Shown here: in pieces, positions 25,976 through 34,975 of the stretch | Position numbering within the stretch: the first letter of the stretch is position 1 | Layout of the letters: each line of letters opens with the position of its first letter | Origin: Robertmurraya dakarensis | GTDB lineage: Bacteria > Bacillota > Bacilli > Bacillales > Cytobacillaceae | Length of the DNA: 64,000 nucleotides | Assembly: GCF_900156875.1 (NCBI RefSeq) | Contig: NZ_LT707408.1 | Span: forward strand, 1,476,017 to 1,540,016 | Direction: 5' to 3' | Translations under genes and position numbers: made by a program | The notes under the pieces: generated by a model | Seen by the model: only the letters and a program-made list of their open reading frames with translations | Told to the model about the DNA's origin: nothing | Database searches by the model: none

Positions 25976-27048
25976 AAGCACAGCAAAGAATACAGCGGCT
26001 ATTAAGCCCTTTACTCCAGCCATTTATCGCGATATTTATTGGATTATTAACAGGAGCTATTGCGATTAGTATTGTCGGGGCACCAATATTGGAAACTTAT
26101 AAAGAGCTCTGGATGGGGGCTTTCGGAAACTTCTATTTTATGACTTCTACATTTGCTAGAGCAACTCCCATCTTAATCATTGGCTTAGGGGTCTCCCTTG
26201 CTTTTCGCGCAGGTGTATTTAACCTTGGGGCAGAAGGGCAGATGGTATTAGGTGCAGTGAGTGCCGCGCTTGCAGCTCTATATGTTCCAGGTCCAGGGAT
26301 CGTAAAAATACTCTCGGCTTTAATTGCAGGTATCACCGTTGCAGGACTTTGGTCCTTACTTGCCGGCTGGATGGAAACGAAATTTAAAGTACAATTATTA
26401 ATTTCAACTCTACTATTAAATTATGTTGCTGTTTTATTTGCTAGTTTCCTAGTATCTGAGCCATTTCAAGATCGTTCCGGGTCTGCTGCTCTTGCGCAGA
26501 CACCTATGCTTGAACAAGCCGCATGGCTGCCTAAGTTATTTGCAGGGATGAGCTTACATTGGGGGTTCATCATTGGAGTAATTCTTGCGATTGTCATGTA
26601 TTTCATTTTCAAACTGACAAGTGTGGGCTATGAAGTAAAAATGCTTGGTTTAAATCCTTATTTTGCATCTTACGGTGGAGTAAATAAAACGAAGGTATTA
26701 TTAGCGAGCATGTTTATTAGCGGCGGTCTTGCTGGTCTTGCCGGTACAGTTGAAGTACTTGGTACTCAATATCGGTTTGTTGATGGGGCTTTAACAGGTC
26801 CTGGTTTTGCATGGACGGGAATGATGGCGACATTATTAGCAAACTCGCATCCACTAGGAACGGCAGTAACAGCAATCTTTCTTGCCGCATTAGAAACAGG
26901 TGCAATGGGGTTAGAGCGTAACACTGACGTTCCACTTGAGATTGCTAGTGTCATAAAATCGGTTCTTATTCTATTAATTTCAGCAAAAATTTCGTTTAAC
27001 TGGTGGAAGCGAATGAAGAAGGGGAGGGATAAAAATGGAATGGTTTGA
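25972..27048 (+). CDS. nupP: Nucleoside ABC importer permease
   Basis: A 358-residue permease with about nine hydrophobic helices, the longer of the two membrane subunits. Diagnostic segments are GVFNLGAEGQMVLGA (about residues 80-94) and GLNPYFASYGGVNKTKVL (about 223-240), the coupling loop of the RbsC/NupP class, plus FAWTGMMATLLANSHPLGT. Its start overlaps nupO by four bases and its end overlaps nupQ by 14, so the three are translationally coupled. Confidence 0.9.
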   Translation: MKAQQRIQRLLSPLLQPFIAIFIGLLTGAIAISIVGAPILETYKELWMGAFGNFYFMTSTFARATPILIIGLGVSLAFRAGVFNLGAEGQMVLGAVSAALAALYVPGPGIVKILSALIAGITVAGLWSLLAGWMETKFKVQLLISTLLLNYVAVLFASFLVSEPFQDRSGSAALAQTPMLEQAAWLPKLFAGMSLHWGFIIGVILAIVMYFIFKLTSVGYEVKMLGLNPYFASYGGVNKTKVLLASMFISGGLAGLAGTVEVLGTQYRFVDGALTGPGFAWTGMMATLLANSHPLGTAVTAIFLAALETGAMGLERNTDVPLEIASVIKSVLILLISAKISFNWWKRMKKGRDKNGMV

Positions 27049-27952
27049 TGCTGCCTTGCTCAGTTCAACGATTCGTATGGTTGCCCCAATTTTGCTCGCG
27101 GCATTAGGCGGAGCAATCTGTGCACGCGTTGGCATATTCAACGTAGGGTTAGAAGGACTGATTTTAATCGGTGCATTTTCAGCTATTGTCGGCAATTATT
27201 TCACAGGCAGTGTCTTTTTAGCTGTTTGTTTTGCAGCGGGGGTTTCGATGATATTTTCTTTATTATTTGGCTATCTATCGATTCATCTGCAAGCAAACGC
27301 CATTGTTGTCGGTCTCGGGATAAACTTCTTAGCATTAGGGTTAACGACATTTGGATTAAGAGCAATATTTGATGTTAAGGGAGCTTTCTATGATAAAGAT
27401 ATGACCGGACTTCCGAAGATTGATATCCCACTTGTAAAAGATATTCCATTCCTTGGCGAGGTCCTTTCTGGACACTCAGCACTCGTTTATTTATCATTTA
27501 TCCTTGCTATCCTGCTCTTTTTCTTCCTGTACCGTACAGTGATGGGATTTAGAGTATTGGCTGTTGGGATGAACAAAGTAGCAGCAAATAGCATCGGTTT
27601 AAAAACAAACAGCCTTCAATATTTAGCTGTCTTAATGTGCGGAATTCTTTGCGGAATGGCCGGAGCTCAGCTGTCTTTAGGACAGGTTACGATGTTCACA
27701 GAGGGAATGACTGCCGGGCGCGGGTTCATCGCTTTAGTTGCAACCATGCTTGGTCAGTCGCATCCAATCGGAATCATTGGATCGAGTTTCTTATTTGGAT
27801 TAATGGATGCATTGAGTGTAAGACTTCAAGGTTTCTCGATGCCAACACAGTTTACAGCGATGCTTCCATATGTCATTACGATTATAGCGATGTTTTTCTT
27901 GAAAGATCGTGGGGCAGCCTCACAGATGTCTGAGCAGCAGAGTTCACGATAA
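27035..27952 (+). CDS. nupQ: Nucleoside ABC importer permease
   Basis: A 305-residue permease, the shorter membrane subunit. It shares with NupP the segment VGIFNVGLEGLILIGA near residue 30, the coupling loop GMNKVAANSIGLKT near 180, and AGRGFIALVATMLGQSHPIG near 227-246. The ATG follows GGGGAGGG within the end of nupP. Together with NupN, O and P it completes a purine nucleoside importer. Confidence 0.9.
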   Translation: MEWFDAALLSSTIRMVAPILLAALGGAICARVGIFNVGLEGLILIGAFSAIVGNYFTGSVFLAVCFAAGVSMIFSLLFGYLSIHLQANAIVVGLGINFLALGLTTFGLRAIFDVKGAFYDKDMTGLPKIDIPLVKDIPFLGEVLSGHSALVYLSFILAILLFFFLYRTVMGFRVLAVGMNKVAANSIGLKTNSLQYLAVLMCGILCGMAGAQLSLGQVTMFTEGMTAGRGFIALVATMLGQSHPIGIIGSSFLFGLMDALSVRLQGFSMPTQFTAMLPYVITIIAMFFLKDRGAASQMSEQQSSR

Positions 27953-27991
27953 ATAGGTGATTAAAATAGTATTTAGGGAGGTTGTTAGAAA

Positions 27992-28654
27992 ATGAATAAA
28001 GCAGATCGTATTAAAAACATGGTAGTACCAGTGGCAGATCCGGCGATGGCTAAACGTCTGCCTCCTGGACAAGCGTTGACGGAACGTTTTCCGATCCTTC
28101 ATGAAGGGGAAGTACCAACTTATGATTTAAAAACTTGGTCACTGCGTGTTTTTGGAGAAGTTGATCAAGAAGTAACACTAACATACGACGATATTATGAA
28201 GATGCCGCAAACAACGATTACAACGGATATTCATTGTGTAACACGCTGGTCTAGATTTGATAATCAATTTACAGGAGTGCTTTTTCGAGATTTCTTAAAA
28301 GAGCTGGGAATACAGCATAAGGGTAAATATGTGATGCTTCACGCTGATCAAGATTACACTGCTAATCTAGCATTCAGTGATTTAGACCGCGAAGATGTCC
28401 TGCTAGCACATAGCTTTGATGGAAAGCATCTTACGGCTAAGCATGGATGGCCGCTTAGATTAGTGGTTCCGCATCTCTATTTTTGGAAAAGTGTTAAATG
28501 GATACGCGGTATTGAATTTATGAATGACAATGCTCCTGGCTTCTGGGAACAAAATGGTTTTCACATCAATGGAGATCCATTTAAAGAAGAACGTTTTTCA
28601 GGAGAAGATTTGCCAATTCCGGAAGATGAGTGGGTGAGAAAAGATTATGACTGA
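27992..28654 (+). CDS. Sulfite-oxidase-fold molybdopterin oxidoreductase (YuiH-like)
   Basis: A 220-residue protein consisting of a single sulfite-oxidase-type Moco domain, similar to B. subtilis YuiH and the catalytic part of MsrP/YedY. The molybdenum-ligating Cys is C82 in TTDIHCVTRWS, and HGWPLRLVVPHLYFWKSVKW (about residues 149-168) is the characteristic second block. There is no signal peptide or Tat motif, so it should act in the cytoplasm, needing an electron partner that is not obvious here. It is 39 bp after nupQ with its own AGGGAGG and overlaps the phosphorylase gene by 8 bp. Its substrate is unknown, and its place in a nucleoside operon is unexplained. Confidence 0.88.
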   Translation: MNKADRIKNMVVPVADPAMAKRLPPGQALTERFPILHEGEVPTYDLKTWSLRVFGEVDQEVTLTYDDIMKMPQTTITTDIHCVTRWSRFDNQFTGVLFRDFLKELGIQHKGKYVMLHADQDYTANLAFSDLDREDVLLAHSFDGKHLTAKHGWPLRLVVPHLYFWKSVKWIRGIEFMNDNAPGFWEQNGFHINGDPFKEERFSGEDLPIPEDEWVRKDYD

Positions 28655-29384
28655 GTTATTGCCAAACTTAAAAGTAAATCCTGCTGAACTGCCTTGTCGA
28701 GTAATCGTGTGCGGGGATCCGCAAAGAGCAAGGCAAATCTCTTCGTTATTAAAGAATGGCAGACTTCTAGCAGAAAATCGTGAGTATCATAGCTATGTGG
28801 GTGAATGGGAAGGTCAGGAAATTGCCGTTGTCAGTCATGGTGTTGGGGCACCTGGTGCTGCCGTTTGCTTTGAAGAATTGATTAAAGGTGGAGCAAATGC
28901 AATCATTCGTGTCGGAACTGCTGGTTCTTATCAATCTCATATAACTCCTGGCAGTATTGTGATCAGTACGTCGACAGTTAGATGTGACGGTCTGACAAGC
29001 CAGCTTGTACCAGAAGGTTTCCCAGCTGTTGCTGACCGGCATATTGTAGACGCGTTGAATGCTGCTTCTGTTAGCAGTACTGCAGAAGGTTTAAATATAC
29101 AGGAAGGGATGACATTGACTCTAGATGTTTTTTATAGTGGAGTCATTGAATTTCCACATCATTTGTATAAAAAGTCGGGTGTACTAGCTGCAGAAATGGA
29201 AAATTCCGCTTTATTCGTTATCTCTGCACTAAACGGAATTAAGGCTGGCGCCATCTTAGCTATTGATGGCTTTGCTGATGCTGATCTTCGTGATGAGTAT
29301 GATCCTCATACTGATACGGTTGCTAAGGCGATAGAGGCCGAAGCGATCATAGCGGTTAATGCAATCTCAAAGGTTACTGTTTAA
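28647..29384 (+). CDS. Nucleoside phosphorylase (PNP/UDP family)
   Basis: A 245-residue enzyme of the PNP_UDP_1 family, which splits a nucleoside with phosphate into base and sugar-1-phosphate. The phosphate and ribose sites are visible: CGDPQRAR (residues 25-32), HGVGAPGAA, and RVGTAGSYQ; the purine/uridine-site region ends in AAEMENSALF. It resembles uridine-phosphorylase-like enzymes, but purine specificity fits the transporter better; I cannot decide. It overlaps the molybdoenzyme by 8 bp and ends the operon, so imported nucleosides can be cleaved at once. Confidence 0.88.
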   Translation: MTELLPNLKVNPAELPCRVIVCGDPQRARQISSLLKNGRLLAENREYHSYVGEWEGQEIAVVSHGVGAPGAAVCFEELIKGGANAIIRVGTAGSYQSHITPGSIVISTSTVRCDGLTSQLVPEGFPAVADRHIVDALNAASVSSTAEGLNIQEGMTLTLDVFYSGVIEFPHHLYKKSGVLAAEMENSALFVISALNGIKAGAILAIDGFADADLRDEYDPHTDTVAKAIEAEAIIAVNAISKVTV

Positions 29385-29397
29385 AGAGATATTGAAG

Positions 29398-29423
29398 GAT
29401 AGTCTATATGACTATCTTTTTTT
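29398..29423 (+). terminator. Terminator of the nucleoside operon
   Basis: A perfect 7-bp stem (GATAGTC with GACTATC), a 5-nt loop and seven T residues, 14 bp after the phosphorylase stop. Confidence 0.85.
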
Positions 29424-29514
29424 GGTATTGTCCAGATATTTCCTGTATTATTACACTATCGAGATGATTTGTAATGTGTTTGTAAGAAGATTCATACTTT
29501 CCTCATCTGGTTCT

Positions 29515-29542
29515 TTGATAAAATATCATGATAAAGTATAAG
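29515..29542 (+). promoter_or_regulatory. Candidate promoter of the TPR-protein gene
   Basis: TTGATA (29515-29520), a 16-bp spacer and TATAAG (29537-29542), 60 bp before the start codon. Confidence 0.4.
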
Positions 29543-29601
29543 ATAATGGATGTTTACATAAATATCTTCTGTTTGTAAATACATTCTACGGAGGAAAAAG
29601 A

Positions 29602-31761
29602 ATGACATACGAAGTCCAGCTTACTAATAAAAAGTATTATGAAAGTTTTTTAGATAAAAATAATCATATTCATCCGGTGCAAGCTCTTGGGGAGATTTAC
29701 TATCAAGAGCAGAAAAATGAATTATATGATTTATCGTCGATCCGTTTTGCGCAAGGAGAGGTCTATTTTCACCACAAGGACTATGAATCAGCGATTTTTA
29801 AATGGGAGAGCATTCGGAATGAATTAGAGCCGTGGGCTAAGAAAAATACAGCGGATGCTTATATGGAGCTTGGGCTGCTGACTAATGCAGAGGATCTCTA
29901 TAATTCGATTGTTTCAGATTCTCCTGTGTTAAATGCAGAAATTGGCTTGAAATTGTTCGCGCTTTACATAGATCGTGGCAACATTGAAAGGGCCGACAAG
30001 GTCATCAAACGTGTTATTTCAGTGAACCCAGATTATAAGAACGTAACGGAATTGGCACGTCAGCTTTATGAGGACCATGGAGATTGGAAAAATGCCATTG
30101 AGTTAGCAGTAAATGAAGGAATCAGAACAGAATCGGTGCAATGGTTCTTGACGCTAAAGACATATGTTGATAATGGCGCAGCAGTGAATATGCCCTCTGA
30201 CTACTTTGAAAAGCCTTTAGTTACTTTATATAAGATGAACCAGCCGCAATTCGAACAATTGCTATCTTCCCTGTGGCATTGTTATGAAAAGGAAGAAACG
30301 TTCTTGCAGTGGATCAAAACAATCAATCACTTATTCTCTAACCTAGAAATCAATAATGAACACAACTGGGATACAACAACCCTGTTATTCCAGCAGGCCT
30401 ATCACAGGCTGATTAGCGGATCTTATTTTATTAAAAAGATTGAACCATTGATGCCGGCTTATTTTAAAAACTGGCTGAATGTTGCGAGTGACCAGCAAGC
30501 ACCATCTATATGTGGAGCCATTCTTGCATGGAATGACTATTTACCAACAAGCCTTCCAGCACCATTAGTGCAGGAGGCTGAAACGGGAATTGGTCAAAGA
30601 ATCAATGGAGGAAGTAAGCTAGAGGACCGTATCGAACTACTGTTGAATATTGTAGATTGGGCCGAGGAACAGCATATTGATTGGGCCCAGTCGCTTAACA
30701 TTAATGGAAGCCAATTAGATTTAGAAAATAAGGAAGATCTTAAATCAGTGATTGCTGCCGAACTTGAAAAAGAAACAGCAGTAAATCGAGAGGAAAAACT
30801 TCTGTTAGTCATTCGTAATTTTATTAACTCTCTTCTTGAAAAGAGAGTGGAACAGGAGAACTTCCTTCTTGATGCGAAAAAATGGAACGAAGAAATGCTT
30901 TTAAAGATGAACGGAGCAATCAATCAGCTTAATGATCTTCAACAAGATAAAAGCAGGATTATCAAAAAAATCTTTAATGTTCGTAAAGAAGAAGTGAGGG
31001 ATAGCATTTTAAATAATGTCCCAGGGATACTTAGAGAATGTGCGGATTACATTAAGGATGATAGTGATTTTAAAAATATTGAGAACGAGCTGAATGATGA
31101 AATGAATCTTCGTATTCAGCAATACTTAAATGAATCGATATCACCAAGGTTTAAGAGTCAGCTTCAGGAATGGATTTCAAGTACAGTTGAAGTGTTCTCT
31201 GAAAGCGAAAAATTTATTGAGGAAATGCAAGAGGGCTTTAATGCTTTGTTTGGTGAAGAACGCTTAAAGATGGAATGCGACATTCAAGTCGTAAAGGATT
31301 GGCGTCGTGATATCAATCGAATGACAGGTTTTGTTCCAATAGAAAAGATCAATATTTTGAAAAAGTTCACACCTGCACAATTCATTCTAAAAAGCGCAGG
31401 AAAATTACTTGGTGCAATTCCGAAAAATAATAAACTCTTATCCTCTCAATATAAAAAAATGATTGAGAACGGGGAATTTCATGATGAGGCAAAATTAGTT
31501 GCTGACCGTTTTCTACAGCAATTTGAATTGTTTGAACGATCCATGGATCGGGATGTGGAAATGTTCTTTCAACAGCCATTCGATATGCTAAGTGAAGTGG
31601 TTGGGGAGTTAGAGCAGGTCATAAAGCAAACCGAGAATGATTTAAATGCCTTTAAAACAAACCCAGAACATTTCCAAGATCCGTTAACATTATTTGAAAT
31701 TCGTCATCGCCAATATGAGTGGATGAACATTGATTTAGTTCATTTAACGAAGAAGCAGTAG
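29602..31761 (+). CDS. TPR-containing helical protein, possibly related to dynamin stalks
   Basis: A 719-residue, almost wholly alpha-helical, soluble protein of unknown function. Residues about 45-150 look like TPR-type repeats (FAQGEVYFHHKDYESAIFKW, then AYMELGLLTNAEDLY and a third unit). A middle helical region (about 170-370) is rich in Trp and acidic residues. The C-terminal half (about 390-719) is long amphipathic helices with a short hydrophobic, Gly-containing patch (LKSAGKLLGAIPKN, near 597-610), reminiscent of bacterial dynamin stalk regions, but there is no GTP-binding motif anywhere. The dynamin link is only an impression. The ATG follows ACGGAGGAAAA. It has its own promoter and terminator. 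Confidence 0.7.
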   Translation: MTYEVQLTNKKYYESFLDKNNHIHPVQALGEIYYQEQKNELYDLSSIRFAQGEVYFHHKDYESAIFKWESIRNELEPWAKKNTADAYMELGLLTNAEDLYNSIVSDSPVLNAEIGLKLFALYIDRGNIERADKVIKRVISVNPDYKNVTELARQLYEDHGDWKNAIELAVNEGIRTESVQWFLTLKTYVDNGAAVNMPSDYFEKPLVTLYKMNQPQFEQLLSSLWHCYEKEETFLQWIKTINHLFSNLEINNEHNWDTTTLLFQQAYHRLISGSYFIKKIEPLMPAYFKNWLNVASDQQAPSICGAILAWNDYLPTSLPAPLVQEAETGIGQRINGGSKLEDRIELLLNIVDWAEEQHIDWAQSLNINGSQLDLENKEDLKSVIAAELEKETAVNREEKLLLVIRNFINSLLEKRVEQENFLLDAKKWNEEMLLKMNGAINQLNDLQQDKSRIIKKIFNVRKEEVRDSILNNVPGILRECADYIKDDSDFKNIENELNDEMNLRIQQYLNESISPRFKSQLQEWISSTVEVFSESEKFIEEMQEGFNALFGEERLKMECDIQVVKDWRRDINRMTGFVPIEKINILKKFTPAQFILKSAGKLLGAIPKNNKLLSSQYKKMIENGEFHDEAKLVADRFLQQFELFERSMDRDVEMFFQQPFDMLSEVVGELEQVIKQTENDLNAFKTNPEHFQDPLTLFEIRHRQYEWMNIDLVHLTKKQ

Positions 31762-31768
31762 CAGGATT

Positions 31769-31801
31769 AAAAAAAGCTGACCAATGTGTGTCAGCTTTTT
31801 T
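31769..31801. terminator. Strong terminator after the TPR-protein gene
   Basis: A 12-bp stem (AAAAAAGCTGAC with GTCAGCTTTTTT) around an 8-nt loop; symmetric A and T runs allow use in both directions. Confidence 0.9.
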
Positions 31802-31969
31802 AATTTAATAAGTCTAAGAAAATTACTTTGTTTAATTTTTTGAATATTTTAAAAACTATATTGATACCATCTTTTTATTTCGTTATAATAAATTTAATCA
31901 TATATGATGTGTAAACGTTAAGAGGCCACGTCATTAGGATACTCACTTAAGTTTGGGAGGGGTGGAACG

Positions 31970-32767
31970 ATGGAAACAAATCATAAAGCTGCATATGATT
32001 GGAAGGAAGTCGTAGAAAGATTGAATCGTCTTCTGCGCATAAAAACAACGCCGGTTGGGATGAAAAAGTGTTCAACAAAAGCAGAAATGGAAGCGATTCC
32101 AAGAATACGCCGTCCAAAAAAGCGATATCTATTAGATCAACTTGTTGCCCAGTCGGTTCGTCTAGGATGGACAGTAGGGGTAACGGCGGAAGACCTTGCG
32201 ATGAAGCAATGCGGGGCAATCGCTGGATTGATGCCACAGGATGATGACTTTTATTCCGGAAAGGCGATGGACGGTGTTTGGTTTGGTACGAGGGAAGATT
32301 CTGCTGCGCATCAGAAATGTCTAGATGTTGTACCATATGGCAGCTATGAAGCACTTGTTATCTCACCACTTGAGTCAGGCAGGCTTCAAGAGCCAGACAT
32401 TTGCTTAATCTATGGAACCCCGGGTCAAATGATACTATTGATAAATGGCTTACAGTGGGTTGGATTTAAGAAATTTGAGTGGAGTGTTTCTGGTGAAAGT
32501 GCATGTGCAGACTCATGGGGAAAAGCATTAACAACAGGAGAACCTTGTCTTTCCATCCCGTGCTATGCAGAAAGGCGCTTTGGCGGAGTGCAAGATGATG
32601 AAATGCTAATGGCTATTGCCCCGAAGGACTTAATAAAAGGACTTGAAGGGTTAGAAAAGCTCTCTAAGAATGGCATACGTTATCCAATACCTCCCGTTGG
32701 GATTCAGTCTGATACAACTGAACATCTCGCACCAATATATCCTGAGTGGGTTAAACCAAATAATTAA
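31970..32767 (+). CDS. DUF169 family protein
   Basis: A 265-residue member of the DUF169 (COG2043) family of unknown biochemical function. The family patterns are present: an N-terminal LKIKTTPVGMK-like strand (residues about 23-34), a conserved Cys in KKCST (C36), LVAQSVRLGWTVGVT (about 58-72), GMKQCG (C79), and a Cys/Ser-rich region CADSWGKALTTGEPCLSIPC near 180-200 followed by ERRFGGVQDDEM. Conserved cysteines hint at metal or Fe-S binding, which is inference. The ATG follows GGGAGGGG. It is monocistronic. Confidence 0.82.
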   Translation: METNHKAAYDWKEVVERLNRLLRIKTTPVGMKKCSTKAEMEAIPRIRRPKKRYLLDQLVAQSVRLGWTVGVTAEDLAMKQCGAIAGLMPQDDDFYSGKAMDGVWFGTREDSAAHQKCLDVVPYGSYEALVISPLESGRLQEPDICLIYGTPGQMILLINGLQWVGFKKFEWSVSGESACADSWGKALTTGEPCLSIPCYAERRFGGVQDDEMLMAIAPKDLIKGLEGLEKLSKNGIRYPIPPVGIQSDTTEHLAPIYPEWVKPNN

Positions 32768-32776
32768 GTAGAAACG

Positions 32777-32802
32777 GTATCCATGAAAATGGGTACTTTT
32801 TT
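32777..32802 (+). terminator. Terminator after the DUF169 gene
   Basis: An 8-bp stem (GTATCCAT with ATGGGTAC, one G-T), a GAAA tetraloop and six T residues. Confidence 0.85.
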
Positions 32803-32979
32803 ATAAACTTTAAAGTTATCTTAATATTTTGTGAAAATTTAAAAATAAAAATATTTAAAATTTAATAAAATATTGTAGAATAGATGTATTACACTTCAAT
32901 AGTTTTTTTAGGAAGTTCAGCAGGTGTGGCATGGTCCTTAAGTCAATTCTATTTTACATATCTTAAAGGAGGAATTATA

Positions 32980-34533
32980 GTGACGGTTACACTAGGGAGA
33001 ATTTTCGATTTAACGGTATCGAAGTTTCCAAATAAGGAAGCCATTTATGATGTTAGAACAAATGTAAGGTACACATACAAGGAGTGGAGCATTCAGGTCA
33101 ATAAGCTGGCAAATGCCCTTTTAAGAGAAGGAGTTAGAAAGGGTGACCGTGTATCTACTTATTTATTTAACACAGAAGAAATGGCAACAGCTCTGTTTGC
33201 TTGTGCAAAGATAGGTGCTGTCTTTAACCCTATTAACTTTCGTCTCATGTCAGAAGAAGTGGCTTTTATTTTAGGCGATGCGGAACCAAAGGTGGTACTC
33301 TTTGAAAAAATGCTGGAGTCTGGCATTACCCCGATTGCAGAGAGATTTTCACATATTTCTTTCTGGAGTATTGATGATGATGCAGCCTCCTATGGGGCTA
33401 GCTACAAAGAAAAGGTTCAGTCAGCTCCACATACTGATATAGTAGCTAATATTGATGAGAATGATATTTATGCAATTATGTACACTAGCGGGACAACTGG
33501 CCGGCCAAAAGGGGTTATACATCGCCATCGTGATATGGCAGAACAAAGCTTAATTTGTATTGTTGGGACTAAGCTAAGTTCAAATGATCGTGGACTTGTT
33601 ACGGCACCGATGTTCCATTGTGCAGAATTGCATTGTAATATCATTCCGAGAGTTCATTGTGGTGCCTCTAGTGTCATCATGCATCATTTTGATCCTGCTG
33701 AGGTCCTAAGGTTAATAGAAAAAGAGAAAATCACGAAATTCTTTGCAGCGCCTACGATGTGGAATATGCTGCTGCAGGAAGATTTATCTCAATACAATCT
33801 TGAAAGTTTAAAATTGGGCTTGTATGGAGCAGCACCAATGGCCCCAACATTAGTGTATGCTTGCCAGGAAAAACTCGGGATCTCCCTTGTTCAAGCATAC
33901 GGAATGACTGAAATGGGACCTGCTATTACGTTTTTATCGGAAGAAGATCAGATTCGAAAGGCGGGTTCAGCAGGGCAAGCTTGTTTAAACCATGAAATCC
34001 GGATTGTTCGTCCAAATGAAAACGGACCTTCAGATCCAGATGATGTGGTTCCGGCAGGAGAAACAGGAGAAATAATTGTAAAAGGGCCATGCATGATGAG
34101 CGGCTATTACAATCGCGAGGAGGCGACAGCAAAATCCATGTATAAAGGTTGGTACCATTCAGGGGATATTGGATATCTTGATGAAGAGGGCTACCTATGG
34201 GTTAAGGATCGTGTCGATGATATGATCATAAGTGGTGGAGAAAATATATATCCACGTGAAGTTGAAGATGTTATTTACGAGCATCCTGGAGTTTTAGATG
34301 TGGCTGTCCTAGGTGAGCCTGATGAAAAATGGGGTGAAACAGTTATTGCATTTGTCGTTAAGAAGGATCCTGCTTTAACTGAACAAGAACTTGAAGATTT
34401 CTGCAGAAACAGTGATCATCTAGCGAACTATAAGCGCCCAAGAAAATATGTCTTTGTTGATGTGCTCCCTAGAAACGCTAGTGGGAAAATACAAAAGTTC
34501 ATTCTTCGTGAACAAATTGAGGACGTTAAATAA
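32980..34533 (+). CDS. Fatty-acid/aryl-acid CoA ligase (ANL superfamily)
   Basis: A 517-residue acyl-CoA synthetase of the FadD type. The motifs are canonical: P-loop YTSGTTGRPKG, A5 AYGMTEMGP, A7 YHSGDIGYLDEEGY, A8 VDDMIISGGENIYPREVE and A10 PRNASGKIQK. This contrasts with the unusual ligase pair at 10-13 kb. I use GTG 32980, 7 nt after AAAGGAGG; the in-frame ATG at 32884 has no ribosome site and the residues it would add do not match the family's start. Chain-length or aromatic specificity cannot be read from sequence. Confidence 0.92.
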   Translation: MTVTLGRIFDLTVSKFPNKEAIYDVRTNVRYTYKEWSIQVNKLANALLREGVRKGDRVSTYLFNTEEMATALFACAKIGAVFNPINFRLMSEEVAFILGDAEPKVVLFEKMLESGITPIAERFSHISFWSIDDDAASYGASYKEKVQSAPHTDIVANIDENDIYAIMYTSGTTGRPKGVIHRHRDMAEQSLICIVGTKLSSNDRGLVTAPMFHCAELHCNIIPRVHCGASSVIMHHFDPAEVLRLIEKEKITKFFAAPTMWNMLLQEDLSQYNLESLKLGLYGAAPMAPTLVYACQEKLGISLVQAYGMTEMGPAITFLSEEDQIRKAGSAGQACLNHEIRIVRPNENGPSDPDDVVPAGETGEIIVKGPCMMSGYYNREEATAKSMYKGWYHSGDIGYLDEEGYLWVKDRVDDMIISGGENIYPREVEDVIYEHPGVLDVAVLGEPDEKWGETVIAFVVKKDPALTEQELEDFCRNSDHLANYKRPRKYVFVDVLPRNASGKIQKFILREQIEDVK

Positions 34534-34613
34534 TTTTCCTGTGGAGAGGTTTTGTTAACTAGCAAAAATGGAGCGAAGTGTCCATTTAAGAGCTATTATC
34601 TCTTGTAAAAGAG

Positions 34614-34650
34614 CTGACCCGAAAGGACTTTTTGGGTCAGTTAACTTTTA
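34614..34650 (+). terminator. Probable terminator after the CoA ligase
   Basis: An 11-bp stem (CTGACCCGAAA with TTTTGGGTCAG, one G-T) and a 5-nt loop, followed by a weak T-rich tail. Confidence 0.6.
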
Positions 34651-34837
34651 CTTCAACAAATCTTGATTCCATACAAGAGTATTTTATATTGTATTAAAAT
34701 CAAACAGTTTTTTTAATTTTAAAACTAATATATTTATGTTGTTTATGTTTTAATTAATATAAAAACAGGGTGCAAAAGCCGTAGGTCTGATTAATATACA
34801 GAATTAAAGTTAGACAATTTTGAATTTTTAAAACAAG

Positions 34838-34853
34838 TGGCATGAATTTTGCA
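34838..34853 (+). promoter_or_regulatory. Sigma-54 (SigL) -24/-12 promoter of the malic enzyme gene
   Basis: TGGCATGAATTTTGCA matches the sigma-54 consensus TGGCAC-N5-TTGCW with a single change (C to T), and the invariant GG and GC are exactly 10 nt apart. It would start transcription near 34865, giving a leader of about 110 nt. The rest of the 34651-34957 stretch is AT-rich, with no gene; I could not identify an activator site. Confidence 0.65.
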
Positions 34854-34975
34854 AATGTATTTATAAGGATGCAGAAGTAATGAAAGTTGGAAACTGCCAT
34901 TCAGTTATCTAGATTGTCTGGGGTAGCTAGAAGGTTAAATAAAAAATAAATTTTAAATTGATGGGGGAAAAGGGA

